Below, piece after piece: positions 33,947 to 45,098 of a stretch of DNA of 64,000 nt. The stretch spans positions 33,501 to 97,500 of the forward strand of contig JAMWET010000924.1 in assembly GCA_024036415.1 (NCBI GenBank), written 5' to 3'. Each line of letters starts with the position of its first letter. The first letter of the stretch is position 1. A model generated the notes under the pieces. The model was not told the DNA's origin and did not search any database. It saw only the letters and a list, made by a program, of their open reading frames with translations. This DNA comes from Prochilodus magdalenae (lineage: Eukaryota > Chordata > Actinopteri > Characiformes > Prochilodontidae). A program made the position numbers and the translations under genes.

Positions 33947-34346
33947 TCCCTTGAGAAAGTGGAAAACAACACTTATACAATCCAACAAGTAAACTGTGGA
34001 CACAGGATGAGTCAGGTTGTGTGTTTAAGGTGGTAGTAACCTCAGGGTCCTGCAGATGGCGCTGCACGAGGATAATGATGCTATAAATAATGGCAGGGTG
34101 TGAGTGACGGGATCGATAGATTGGGAAGAGGTGCTACAGTGCAGGGAATGTCTCATTCCATGTGTGGAAAATGGCTCCAGAGCAGATGTTAATGATTGGC
34201 TAAAACTTTTTATTATAACCCCGCCCCTAATTAGTGACGTCAACTGTCTGTAAAGCACTTTGAGCTGCCAACGGTGTGAATGGTGCTCTACAAAACATTT
34301 AGTATTGCTATTATTATCATTATTAGTATTATTCTTGTTACTGTTT

Positions 34347-34378
<32 letters not shown>

Positions 34379-34848
34379 TTCATTATTATTATTATTAATA
34401 TTACTATGTGTGTGTGTGTGTGGTGGCCATCATATGCTAAATACCTGAATTCTGTACAACATTAGCAGCAAACTCTAAGCTAGTTAAGACTCACCCTACA
34501 AAACAGAAGCTGATTTATGTATTCCATACACCTGCAGATTCAGCTACGTCCTTCACACTATGGTCTTTGGCCACGCCCACATGCTCAGTCCCACCTTTTA
34601 GTCAATCATCTGCTCTGGAGCCATTTTCTACACATGGAACGAGACATTCCCTGCACCGTAGCACCTCTTCCCAATCTATAGATCCCGTCACTCACACCCC
34701 ACATGTATTCACAGCATCATAATCCTCATACAGCGCCCTCTGCAGGAGCCTGAAGTAACTACCACCATAAACATACAATGTGACTCATCCTGTGTCCACA
34801 GTTTACCTGTTGGATTGTATAAGTGTTGTTTTCCACTTTCTCAAGGGA
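33947..34848. repeat. Foldback: inverted pair of family 1 derivatives
   Basis: Left arm 33947-34207 (plus orientation) and right arm 34596-34848 (minus orientation) are inverted copies of about 255 bp. Each arm covers the family 1 5' region to the DVNDWL codons, plus about 65 bp of outer sequence (core CACTTATACAATCCAACA). The right copy continues to 34525 through the helix-turn-helix region. The left copy is cut at 34208 by a LINE end. Confidence 0.88.
34209..34420 (+). mobile_element. LINE 3' end with (ATT)n tail
   Basis: CTGTAAAGCACTTTGAGCTG then GGTGCTCTACAAAACATTTA is a common fish LINE 3' end. Tail is ATT repeats with a short TG run. It lies in the loop of the foldback. Confidence 0.75.
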
Positions 34849-35550
34849 CGCATTTTGTGTCCGATGAGGTTACATTTCTATCATAACCGAAAGGTATAAG
34901 TGAGAATCTTCAAGTTCCAAAGACAAACTTTGGACAGGCAGCACAAGTTTCACTGTCGTTCCTTCCCTCTGCTGTCCTCCTCCTACTCCTCTCCTCACAC
35001 TTGCTCTTCGGCTCTCCGTTTCTCCCGCTCTCGTTCTTGGATTTCTCCATCCTCACCCCACCCACAGTCATAAGTGCAGCTTGGGAAAGTGGAGATGCTT
35101 AAAATACCAGTGTTTATTTAGAGCGGTTGTAAACAATTGGAATAATAAACAAGCTCGTTTTGCCATAGGCTTCTTCTCCGTACGGTAGGTGTTCCACGAC
35201 TTCAAACGAGCTGACGGCTGAGGAGATGTCAGACTGAGGAGTCTACCCCAACTCCCCCACAGGCGAGCAGGTAGGAGGTAGATGGAGCAAATCCAGCACT
35301 GTAGGGGAGCAGGCTTGAAAGCATGAGCTTACTGACATGCAAAGACATGAAGTTCGAACACGAGCCTGCCTGTTTGCTGCTTGTTATGCACTGGCTGAGC
35401 CTAATAAACAGCAAAGACAGGAACAGTCTCTAAAGCTTTCATCTTTTCTGGGTTTGAACTTTTTATGCCGGTGCTTCGGCCAAAAGTCCTGTTTTCACAG
35501 CTTCCCAGTTTTTCCAATCGTACTCTAACGTTCAAAAGTTCACAATTTTG
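34849..35550. other. Non-coding, nothing recognised
   Basis: Unique-looking sequence. Opposed short frames at 35229-35528 have no domain. Confidence 0.3.
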
Positions 35551-35663
35551 AGATTCAAGATTTCAGAGTTTATTGTCATATGCACAGAGAAGCCAGCTGC
35601 AGTTTCTCTGCACAATGAAACTCCCACTCTGCATCACCTCCCACACCACAAGTACTAGCATAT
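35551..35663 (-). mobile_element. LINE 3' end fragment
   Basis: TCAGAGTTTATTGTCATATG and CTCTGCACAATGAAACTCCC, reversed, resemble a LINE 3' end. It is cut by the Tc1 derivative. Confidence 0.5.
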
Positions 35664-36385
35664 AGCTGCACCCAGAAGGAATCAACCCACAGGAATGAAA
35701 CTTGGTGGGTAGGACTGGCATTATGAGACATGCGAATGATTTAAGTTTCACGCTCGGGGTAGGCCATATCACTGTGCCTGACTGACCCACAGCCACAACT
35801 CCAGACAGTCAGTGAGCAGTGATGTCCTACATGAGTCATCCTGTTAGTGCAGCACCATTGGCAGATGACCGCACCACGCAGGACTACATGCACACAGACC
35901 GTTACTACGACCGTCCTTAACACCACGTCACCATCACCAAAGACTGCAGTGGTGTCGTACCAGACTGTCATGGAGTGACTCAGAATGGCAGCGGGTCATC
36001 TTCAGTGACGAGTCCCGCTTTAGTCTTGGTGGAGATGCCCAACGAATCCGTGTGTGGAGGCACCGTGGTCAGCACCAAGAGGACTGGTTTGATGTCACAC
36101 GTCCAGAAGGCCTGGTGTCACTCCACCTCCACCCCTACCGCACCATCTGCAGGAACTGTGTTAGGATTTTCAAGACGCATGGCACGGATTATCATAGAAC
36201 GCCTTTAGGAACCTCTACAACTCCATACCGAAACGTCTGGTATGTGGCATCACTGAAAGACAGACTTCTGAATGTGTAGCTCAATAGATATTACCCATAT
36301 CAGTCTAAATCTATAATCCTTCCTTCCCAACAGCACTGCAATCCCACACCTCCTTCTGGGTGCAGCTGTTCTTTTGATAATGAGT
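35664..36385 (+). mobile_element. Family 2 Tc1 derivative, long copy
   Basis: Terminal motif AGCTGCACCCAGAAGGAAT at the start has an inverted counterpart (TCCTTCTGGGTGCAGCT) at 36350-36367. In order: linker with a histidine-rich region, WSDSEWQRVIFSDESRFSLG carrying the first catalytic Asp (36005-36040), RIRVW, then after a deletion the C-terminal piece, out of frame. Second Asp and Glu are absent. The TTTTGATAATGAGTGTATG 3' extension is shared with the copy at 39420. Confidence 0.88.
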
Positions 36386-36900
36386 GTATGAAGCATGCCT
36401 AGACACTAACAGCTTTCAGAAGACCTCTGAAAGCGTGAGAACATGTGCAGGAATCTGGAAAAGGCTACAAGTGCATTGCTAAAGATTTGATGAACATCAC
36501 TCATGTCAACTACGAAGCATGGTGGAGGCAGCATCACGGTCTGGGGCTGCTCTCCCCTGCTGCCTCAAGGGCTGGACACCTTGCCAACATCAAAGGAACA
36601 ATGAATTCAAAGGTGTATCAACCCAATTTACAGACGAGTGCAAGGGGACTGGTCCATGAGACCTGAGCTGAAGAGATGGAGTCAATCAGCTGAAGAAGGA
36701 TTGAAGAGGAAGGACATTTGAGTGCTGACCTGAACCCTACTGGGATATGACCTGAAGAGGGCTGTGCAAGCTGGACATCCCAGAAATACTACTGAACTGG
36801 AACGGAGGAAACGGCCAGGCATTCTTCCTTTTACTGCTACAGGAAATGTCGGTGGAGGTGATATAAGGGTTCAATTACTGTTTCTAGCCTGCAGAGTGGA
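36386..36900 (+). pseudogene. Tc1-like transposase relic, another lineage
   Basis: Translated pieces in shifting frames match Tc1 landmarks: ESGKGYKCIAKDL (N-terminal HTH lead), GLLSPAASRAGHLANIKGTM NSKVYQ (core after the first Asp), and HPRNTTELE near 36775. The catalytic segments are lost. It is separate from families 1 and 2. Confidence 0.75.
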
Positions 36901-37659
36901 TGGCACTCAGCATGTTCAATAAAAGACATGAAAAGTATATGTGCTTGTGTGTAATTAGGTTAGTCAGACGGTGTTCGTCTACACTTGTGACTCAGATAAC
37001 GATCAGACCGCATTTGATTGGAAATCCAGGTAATTCCGAAGGATTCACCTACTTGCAACTGTAGGTGTAGATCTAAGGAGGTGTTGCTAATAAAGTCCTC
37101 AGTGGGTGCATAACGATGGGCTTCGGAAAGATCCATGTTCGTAAGCTCTTAAGTCACATTTACTCATTACTCACTCAGCATGAATCCCATGACCACGGCC
37201 AGCTTCGGCTCAGCGTCCCTCAGTAGCCTTCTCTGTGGACCACATCCTCCTCTTAACTCCCCGAAACCATGAGTGATTTCCTCAGCCCATTGTGAATCAC
37301 ACTTCCTCTCCGGGCAAAATATTTGTCAGTCTTATCGCTTGTAGATGTTTGTCTAAGATACAGTACATCATCGCTATCGCTCCCTCCAAAAGTGGTCCTA
37401 AACATCAATATTTTTAGTTGCTTCATTTTTCAGGGGGCTTATCTAGCGGATAGGCCCCTTCAGATGTGGATCCAATTGGTCGTTGAGCCCACAGGTGGAG
37501 AAGAATTATGGGTTTTAACCAAAAGCTTTGGCTGAGTGGTCGAGCAGTTGTTTGTTTTGGCGGGTTCGTTGGTGAACCATCTACGCTCCTACTTAGCTGC
37601 ACTCATTTAATTTAATATTAATGCACATGGTTATAATACTGTTGACCATTCCATAATGG
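36901..37659. other. Non-coding, nothing recognised
   Basis: No repeat recurs. Possible 3' terminal sequence of the Tc1 relic extends to about 37010. Confidence 0.3.
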
Positions 37660-37785
37660 TCTACACCAGGAGTGCCCAAACCTGGTCCTGTAGCTCTACC
37701 ACCATGGAGTGGTGTTCAAATCCAACACAACTGGCTCTAATGTTTGTGACGCTATAGAAGCAAGTTATGAAATACCTGGGGGTCC
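37660..37785. repeat. Common fish interspersed repeat fragment
   Basis: AGGAGTGCCCAAACCTGGTC and AACACAACTGGCTCTAATG are phrases of a very widespread fish repeat related to the inverted-end element at 57390. Confidence 0.55.
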
Positions 37786-38389
37786 CACCCTCCCACAGTT
37801 AACCTCTTAACCCCAAAATCTAAATTTCGCTTGCCATCAATGAGCTTTGATTTTCTTTGATGTCTTTGATTTTCTCAACTAACTTGTACTGCGGCATTAG
37901 TCTGCCTCAGGGTGGCGCTGTAGCACAGTGGCTCACCCAGTCTGTCTTTCATTGTCTACCAACTGTGATTATGACCGGGTTACCGCTACACAACTTTGCA
38001 ATGTGCCATAGCGTATTTGTAACTCTACAAACTTTCCCAGTTTTCCCATTAGAGTGATGGGAAGAAGGAGTTGTTAGTCTTTTCCCAACCTGAAGACGAA
38101 AGAAGAGATATGTAAGGTCTCAAATGTGTGGAAGAGTACATTAGCAGTCTGTCAGATTAGGGTTGGACCCAAACTTTTGAACACTAATCCAACTGATCAG
38201 CCAAGACAAGTTGAGTCTTGGAAGATTGTATCTAGTTTCAGGGCCAGAGCTACAAAGCTAACGTAGCTAAAAGTAATGGAAGCCCACGGTTAGCATCATG
38301 CCTACACAATGGCCTAAAACTGTATCAGGTAGTAATATGAAACAGACTTGTTTCTGTGGTTTGTGGCTTTATATGGAATATTATACATG
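37786..38389. other. Non-coding, nothing recognised
   Basis: GGGTGGCGCTGTAGCACAGTGGCTC at 37911 is weakly tRNA-SINE-like, without a clear B box. Confidence 0.3.
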
Positions 38390-38908
38390 AACTCACTGGA
38401 GAGAAAATGACTCACCTGTGACCTGACAGTGCCTGGCGTGTAATGCCTTCATGAGCACAAACAACAGCTGTGATGCAATTTGGCATGCGCTGGACAAGTT
38501 TCTGGGCGTAGGCCACAGAATTATAAAGTTGGGCCAGATTTGGTGGATGCCTTACCTAGCACAATTCCGAGGAGAATTCCCTGTAGACTGGGATTGTAGC
38601 CACTGCTGGTAGACCCGTATGACTGTACGCTTCCATACACCTGCAGATTCAGCAACTTCCTTCACACTATGGTCTTTGGCCACGCCCACATGCTCAGTCA
38701 CTCTTTTTAGCCAATCATTAACATCTGCTCTGGAGCGTTTTCCACACATGGAACGACATTCCCTGCACTGTAGCACCTCTTCCCAATCTATGGATCCCAT
38801 CATTCACATCCCGCAGATATTTATAACTCCATCATCCCTGTGTAGCGCCATCTGCAGGAGCCTGAAATTACTACCACTTTAATAAAAAGAGTTTTTGTAA
38901 GTGAGCTT
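38390..38908 (-). mobile_element. Family 1 Tc1 derivative, both ends present
   Basis: Left end CTCACTGGAGAGAAAATGAC is the family 3' terminus. Right end is the complement of AGCTCACTTACAAAAACTC. Minus-strand frame 38803-38552 (83 codons) holds EVLQCREC and SVKEVAESAGVWKRTVIRVY, and extends into NSPRNCAR before a stop. Confidence 0.85.
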
Positions 38909-39419
38909 GTAAAACACTGGAGATAAAGGTTTTGTTTATCTTGGAACAGTAATGACATCCATCTTCAGGTCTGAATTCTGTCCTTTTGTCACAACAGGTT
39001 AATTTAACACAGGTTCATTTATAACGCTACTTGCTAATTTCAGATTATCTGATTACAATCCAATGACAGTGGAAGACAAAAGACTGATTAGCATACTTCC
39101 CTTCCAGACTATTCAATGGGGGAGAGTAAACTGCACTCAGGCGAGACTCCTGACCCTCGTAATCAGGTGAAGTCTTGTCAGAGCCCAAGAGCTCTTGATT
39201 TGCTTAATGCCAACATGTTAAGTGGTGCCAAATGTGTTCCAAATGGTGCAAACTGGATCGAAGGGTGCCCAGTTCAAGCCTCTCAGAGTTGTTGAGAGGT
39301 AAAGCAAAGAATCAAGCACGGGACAAGTGGTCTTCTGGGACTGTTTAACCCCTCATACACTGAAACGGGGGGACAAGAGGTTACGATAGCAAGCAAAATG
39401 TGGCTGATGGTGATGAAAT
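38909..39419. other. Non-coding, nothing recognised
   Basis: Unique-looking, no exon. Confidence 0.3.
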
Positions 39420-40435
39420 AGCAGCACCCAAGTTAATCAACCCACAGGAATGAAACTCGGTGGGTAGGTTTGACACTGCAAGACATGCAAATGATTCAAG
39501 CTTCACGCTCGACTGTGCATGTGACGTAAGCAAGGACGGGCCTTGTTACTGGGCCTGACTAACCCAACAGCCACAACTGATCTAAGATTTAAAGATTTAA
39601 ATCCCCTTATTGATCCCACAGTGGGGAAATTTAGTCTCCGCATTTAACCCATCCGTGAAGTGAAACACCCACAAACACACTCACTAGTGAACACCCACAC
39701 TAGGGGGCAGTGAACACACTTACCCGGAGCGGTGGGCAGCCCTATCCACGGCGCCCGGGGAGTAATTGGGGGTTAGGTGCCTTGCTTAAGGGCACCTCAG
39801 TCGTTACTGTCAGTTGAGGGAATCGAACCGGCAACCCTCCGGTCACAAGGCTGGTTCCCTAACCTCCAGCCCATGACTGCCCCACAATTGAGGACATTCA
39901 TTGAGCAGTGATGCCTTCATGAGTCATCCTGTCAGTGCCAGCACCATTGGCAGAGCATTACACCATTACAACGACTGTCCTTAACACCACGTCAATGTCG
40001 ACCAAAGATTGCAATGGTGTCGTGCCAGGCAGCTTCAGTGATGAGCTTTTGTCTTGTCCATGTATGGGGGCACCAAGGTCAGCACCAAGATGAACAGTTT
40101 GTTGACACAAGGCCTGGTGTCACTCCACCTCCACCCCTACCGCACCATCTGCAGGAACTGTGGGAGGATATTCAAGCTGCATTGGATGGATTATCACAGG
40201 ACATCATTAGGAACCTCTAGCCGAGATGTCATGTTGGGTTAGCAAACATGGCGGCCCGACGCCATACTGGGAGACAGACTTCTGTATGTGTAGCTCAATA
40301 AATATTGATCATATCAGTCTAAATGTATGATCAGTTATTGATCCTGGTCACCTTTATCTTCCTTCCCAACAGCACTGCAATCCCGGACTTCCTTCCAGGT
40401 GCAACAATCCTTTTGATGATGAGTGTATGTACGTG
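39420..40435 (+). mobile_element. Family 2 Tc1 derivative interrupted by a SINE
   Basis: 5' part 39420-39580, SINE 39581-39882, then the rest to about 40435. The WSDSEW/SDESR block has been lost here (only GTCTTGTCCATG then GGGGGCACCAAGGTCAGCAC remains), while the C-terminal LQELWEDIQAALDGLSQDII piece is open. 3' end matches the copy at 35664. Confidence 0.87.
39581..39882 (-). mobile_element. tRNA-derived SINE with target duplication
   Basis: On the minus strand the head reads GGGGCAGTCATGGGCTGG then GGTTAGGGAA, with a perfect pol III B box GGTTCGATTCC (39829-39819). The tail, CCACTGTGGGATCAATAAGG, is LINE-like, implying mobilisation by a partner LINE. CACAACTGA (39572-39580) and CACAATTGA (39883-39891) flank it. 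Related Tc1 copies have a single CACAACT at this site. Confidence 0.9.
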
Positions 40436-41127
40436 GTTCTGGGCCCTGAATAGCTAAAAGACATCACATGGTTACAGTAAAACAGCAGCAGCACCTGTAG
40501 CTTGACTCATGCGGTACTTTAGTATGGAGCGGAGATTTGCAGTGGGGGTGAAATTGTGTAAATCAGTCCAGCAAACTGTTCCTCTAAAAGCCGAGCCAGA
40601 TCTCCCAGACACGGCTGCATTAGCAGGAACGCTGTTTTAAGGCAGAACACGTACGCTTCGCAGAAGTAGCAAAATGCTTGGAGGGTCGAGGCCTCAGCTC
40701 CTTGGAGACAAGCCCGCGGGCATCCTCTAAATTAGGCATCGGGGGGCAAATGACATCAGCCTCTTTCATCCCGTAACCCCCTCGCACGCCGCAATCGACA
40801 CCCCGCAGAGAGAGAGGCATCCAGGGGTCACGGAGAAAAGACGAGTGAGAGTGAAACAGAGAACAAAAAGAAAGGGCAGGAGCGGTAAGAGGAGCAGGTT
40901 AAACCGGGTGAGGGAGATAATAAAGACACAGGCTGCTCCTGCAGTCAGGAAGATGATATAGGCTGTTAAAGCACATGCCCTTTTTTTAGCACTCAGGTGC
41001 TTCCATATGAATCAACCCCAGGACCTCGTCTGATTTACCAGCTACTCAGACTTATTATTCAGTACTGGAAACTTTCAGTAACTGCTCTGAGGTAAACCAA
41101 ATGGTCTACCAGGCAACAGTTTAGGCT
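40436..41127. other. Candidate conserved non-coding block
   Basis: Complex, partly CpG-bearing sequence (GGCTGCATTAGCAGGAACGC, GCCGCAATCGACACCCCGC) with a purine-rich patch at 40800-40900. No repeat, no exon. Confidence 0.3.
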
Positions 41128-41840
41128 AGTGCTATTGCAGAAGCAATCAACCGATAGGAAGGAAACTTGGTGGATAGGTTTGACATCATGAGACATGCCA
41201 ATGATTCCAGTGACATAAGCAAGGACGGACCTCAAGGACGGACAGCGAGCAGTGATGCCTCCATGAGTCATCCTGTTGGTGTCAGCACCATACGACGCAG
41301 GACTACATGCACACAGGCCGTTACGACGACTGTCCTTAACACCATGTCAATGTCAAGAAGGACTGCAACGATGTCGTACCAGACTGTCATGGAGTGACTC
41401 AGAATGGCAGCGGGTCATCTTCAGTGACGAGTCCCGCTGTAGTCTTGATGGAGACGACCAACGAATCAGTGGGTTGAGGCACCGTGGTCAGCACCAAGAT
41501 GAACGGTTTGTTGTCACATTGTACTCGTCCAGAAGGCCTGGTGTCACTCCACGTCTAGGCCTACCGCACCATCTGCAGGAACTGTGTGAGGATGTTCAAG
41601 CTGCATGGGATGGATTATCACAGGACACCATTAGGAACCTCTACAACTCCATACCGAGACGTCTGGCATGTTGGGTTAGCAAACATGGCCGCCCGACGCC
41701 ATACTGAGAGACAGACTTCTGTATGTGTAGCTCAGTAAATATTGTCCATATCAGTCTAAATGTATCGTTCCTCGTAACCTTTATCTTTCTTCCCAATAGC
41801 ACTTCAATCCCACACTTCCTTTTGGGTGCAGCTGTTCTTT
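41128..41840 (+). mobile_element. Family 2 Tc1 derivative with in-frame fusion
   Basis: Open frame 41276-41707 (143 codons) joins, without a stop, the linker HAHRPLRR, the first-Asp block SDSEWQRVIFSDESRCSLDG and the C-terminal segment LCEDVQAAWDGLSQDTIRNL. About 120 residues of catalytic core normally separate these. It cannot be an active transposase. Confidence 0.88.
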
Positions 41841-41869
41841 TGATAACTTAGGACCCATCTCTTCGTAAT

Positions 41870-42187
41870 GCACTTAAGTGAGTGAGCTCTAGTAGATGTG
41901 TATGTGTGTATGTACTTGTGTTGCACTTATAACGACCTTTTCTTCTCTATAGGTATGAGTGCTGGGCTGGGGTTGCCAGGTAGTGCACTTCTGCTTTATA
42001 TATGTCTGTGTATTGATCTCTAGGTACCAGCACTGGCCCTTGTTCGGGCAGTGTCTGAGCTCATGGTGAGTTTTAGACTCTAACCTTCCTGTACTAGCTG
42101 GAATATTATCCAACGGAACACTAAGCACGGTTGTAAATCGCTCTGGATTAGAGCGTCTGCTAAATACCTTAAATGGAAATGTAAATA
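41870..42187 (+). mobile_element. LINE/SINE 3' region
   Basis: Ends CACGGTTGTAAATCGCTCTG then GAGCGTCTGCTAAATACC, the same tail type as the SINEs at 18436, 48126 and 56979. Upstream CCTTGTTCGGGCAGTGTCTG is typical of an L2-type 3' UTR. Confidence 0.65.
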
Positions 42188-43214
42188 TTACATTACCAGT
42201 GGCTACAACACGTAACTAATGCAACAGCTATTAGCTTACCATTGCTAATGTACGTCCCAAGCTTTGCAACCTTCTATGACCTTCTGTTTTATGGCTAACT
42301 TGTCCAACAGATAAGCTACCGGCCATCCCTAGCATTATACTCAAGCTATCAAACTTCAGATACCAAGCAGGTGTCTGCTGATACACTGTATTTGAAGTAC
42401 GGACTGTTGACAGCTTTATAATGATAATGCGAGTACAACATTCACGTTGTCAGTTCCTGAAGTCCATCAGCAGTGGTGGTTCGCTCGGCAGGAGCTGTTG
42501 TACTGTAAGCCTAGACAAAACACATCCATGGAGACCGATACGTGTGTTCATTGTTTGCTGCTCAAGACTTTGTAGCTGGAATAGAATTCCTCCCCAAGCC
42601 CGGAAGTGAGGGTCCATTCCTTCAGCCGGATACTGAGGATATAAAACAGGTACGTTCCCTCCCTCGGGAGCTTCTAATGAATGACAGTGGCAGCCGTATG
42701 CGTGTTGGTGTACGAGTATGTTTGTGTAAGACGATATCAGAGATCTGAAGAACATCCCCTGCTGCTTTCACCGGGAGATTAGAGGAGGAGATGTTGGAGG
42801 AGATGTTTGTGGAAGGTAAATCAATGCTGATTCAATTCGCTGCTATGCTGTCTCCAGCGTAATCTCCTGACTCATTTTTTAAAGCGTTTCCTAATGTAGG
42901 TGAGCTCCTGGCTGGCAGCCAGAAAATGCCGGGCGTGATCAGCGTTAAGCATGAGCAGGTGACGCGCTCAATGCCTCGGAGCTCACATGCCCCCCGAAGG
43001 TACATGCAAAGTTACAGGCATGTAAAGAGCAGAGGGACTGTGGCATGCACATCAATCCGCTGCTCAAACACCAACACGGAATATAGCAGCTATGCTACTT
43101 AGCAGCTAACACACTTAGCATGCTGCTTTAACACTAGCACACACCAAAGCCGGACACGCACTGATCCCTGATCCCAACTCTGACTTCTACTAGTCTATTC
43201 ATCATTACTTGCCA
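42188..43214. other. Unique block, candidate regulatory part at 42760-43010
   Basis: 42830-42990 includes TAAATCAATGCTGATTCAAT and GCGTAATCTCCTGACTCATT. Opposing frames at 42421-42755 have no recognisable domain. Transposon signals absent. Confidence 0.3.
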
Positions 43215-43734
43215 AGCTCACCAGACAAAAGTCACCTTGAGTGTTTAAGGGGGTGGTAACCTCAGGCTCCTGCAGATGGCGCTGCATGAGGATGATGGGG
43301 CTATAAATACCTGTGGGGTGTGAGTGACGGGATCCATAGATGGAGAAGAGGTGCTACAGTGCAGTCTCGTTCCATGTGTGGAAAACGGCTCCAGAGCAGA
43401 TGTTAATGATTGGCTAAAAGGAGTGACTGAGCATGTGGGCGTGGCCAAAGACCATAGTGTGAAGGAAGTAGTGGAAATCGCAAGTGTATGGAAGCGTACG
43501 GTCATACGGATCTACCAGCAGTGGCTAAAATCCCAGTCTACAGGGAATTCTCCTCGGAATGGTGCCAGGGAAGGCATCCACCAAATCTGGCCCAACTGTG
43601 GTCCAATTCTTAGACGAAAGAGTGTCTGAACGTCGATGTGGCCTACACCCAGAAACTTGTCCAGTCCATGCCCAATCCAGTCACAGCTGTTATTTGTCCT
43701 TGTGGAGGCATTACATGCTATAGGTAAGTTTCAG
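43215..43734 (+). mobile_element. Family 1 Tc1 derivative with longest HTH frame
   Basis: Starts AGCTCACCAGACAAAAGTCA and reaches the 3' part AGGCATTACATGCTATAGGT. The frame at 43324-43629 (101 codons) runs MTGSIDGEEVLQC, DVNDWLKGVTEHVGVAKDHS, VWKRTVIRIYQQWLKSQSTG. A small deletion removed part of the QCREC stretch. It directly abuts a family 2 copy on the other strand. Confidence 0.88.
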
Positions 43735-43737
43735 TCA

Positions 43738-44165
43738 CTAACCCAACATGCCAGACGTCTCGGTATGGAGCTGTAGAGGTTCCTAATGGAGTCCTGTGGT
43801 AATCCATCCCATGCAGCTTGAATATCCTCACACAGTTCCTGCAGATGGTGCGGTAGGGGTGGAGGTGGAGTGACACCAGGTCTTCTGAACGTGTGACAAC
43901 TAACCGTTCATCTTGCCGCTGACCACAGTGCCTCCACACACGGATTCGTTGGTCGTCTCCACCAAGACTAAAGCGGGACTCGTCACTGAAGATGACCCGC
44001 TGCCATTCTGAGTCACTCCATGACAGTCTGGCCCGACACCATTCCAGTCTTTGGTGACGTTGAGGTGGTGGGCAGTCATCGCAACGGTCATGCATCGTGC
44101 AGCTGCTACCAATGGTGCCCGCACTGACTGGATGACTCATGGAGGGCGTCACTATTACAGAAATA
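43738..44165 (-). mobile_element. Family 2 Tc1 derivative, 3' truncated
   Basis: The minus-strand frame ending at 43718 spans 184 codons and includes PPPQRHQRLEWCRARLSWSD and VIFSDESRFSLGGDDQRIRV. The C-terminal part is out of frame. The element's 3' end is missing: it joins family 1 sequence at GTCACTAACCCAACATGCC. Confidence 0.85.
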
Positions 44166-44533
44166 CTGATCAGCTCAGCTGGATAAATGTTTGGGAGGGA
44201 GGCCTTTCCCATTCTTGACTGATTCCAATTAGGAATTCCTAACCAGAACAACCGGAGACCCAAACATAACAACCCACCAGTCTGTCAATCAGCACATCGC
44301 ACTAGTCTGCGGCTCATACACTACAGTGAAGTAGAATGCAGCAACAGACATAAGGCTGCTCAAATATACACCCACTAAGACCTCCCTGGGCGTACAGTTC
44401 CCCTGAGAGAACAAAGAAAGGATGGAGAAAGTGATTATCCACCGTTCCTCCTCAAGGTGCCATTCATTACCGTGCTTCAGTGTTTACAGCACATGTCGTA
44501 TATAGGGTAGTTCATTAAAACCAGCTTCTACAT

Positions 44534-44536
<3 letters not shown>
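44166..44536. other. Non-coding, nothing recognised
   Basis: No repeats or exons are seen in this stretch. Confidence 0.3.
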
Positions 44537-44610
<74 letters not shown>

Positions 44611-44615
44611 GAGAG

Positions 44616-44648
<33 letters not shown>

Positions 44649-44747
44649 CTCCAAACTCTAGAAACAGTGGAAGTCAGAGAATCTGCGACACAAAAGCCTC
44701 ACTGGGAGCAAAAGAGAAAGAATCAGAGTATGAACCATAACACAGGA

Positions 44748-44797
<50 letters not shown>

Positions 44798-44815
44798 GAG
44801 AGAGAGAGAACCAGA
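44537..44815. repeat. Two (GA)n tracts
   Basis: 44537-44646 and 44752-44810 are GA dinucleotide runs separated by about 105 bp of complex sequence. The opposed open frames here are artefacts. Confidence 0.93.
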
Positions 44816-45098
44816 ACACAACGATAACTGTATCGACCATCTTGCATCATAAAAAGGACAGGAACCATCCCTGCAAAGGACAAGAAGGAGCCGGTGCAGG
44901 ACAGGACAGATGTCTGTACATCTGAGACAGGAGGAGGATGAAGGAGGGAAACAGAGGGGATGGAGGAGGACAGGGAAGACGAAATGCAGTACACGGCTGG
45001 CCTTCAGTCAGGTCCAAGAACACCATCCATCCTCATGGGACGATGAGCTGGATTCTAGACTGATCAGGAATACACCAACCATCCGAACATCATGCTCA

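Noticed and set aside
43718..44272. 184-codon minus-strand frame as a host gene
   Set aside because: It is the family 2 Tc1 derivative read through its 5' flank; the C-terminal part is out of frame and the catalytic core is missing.
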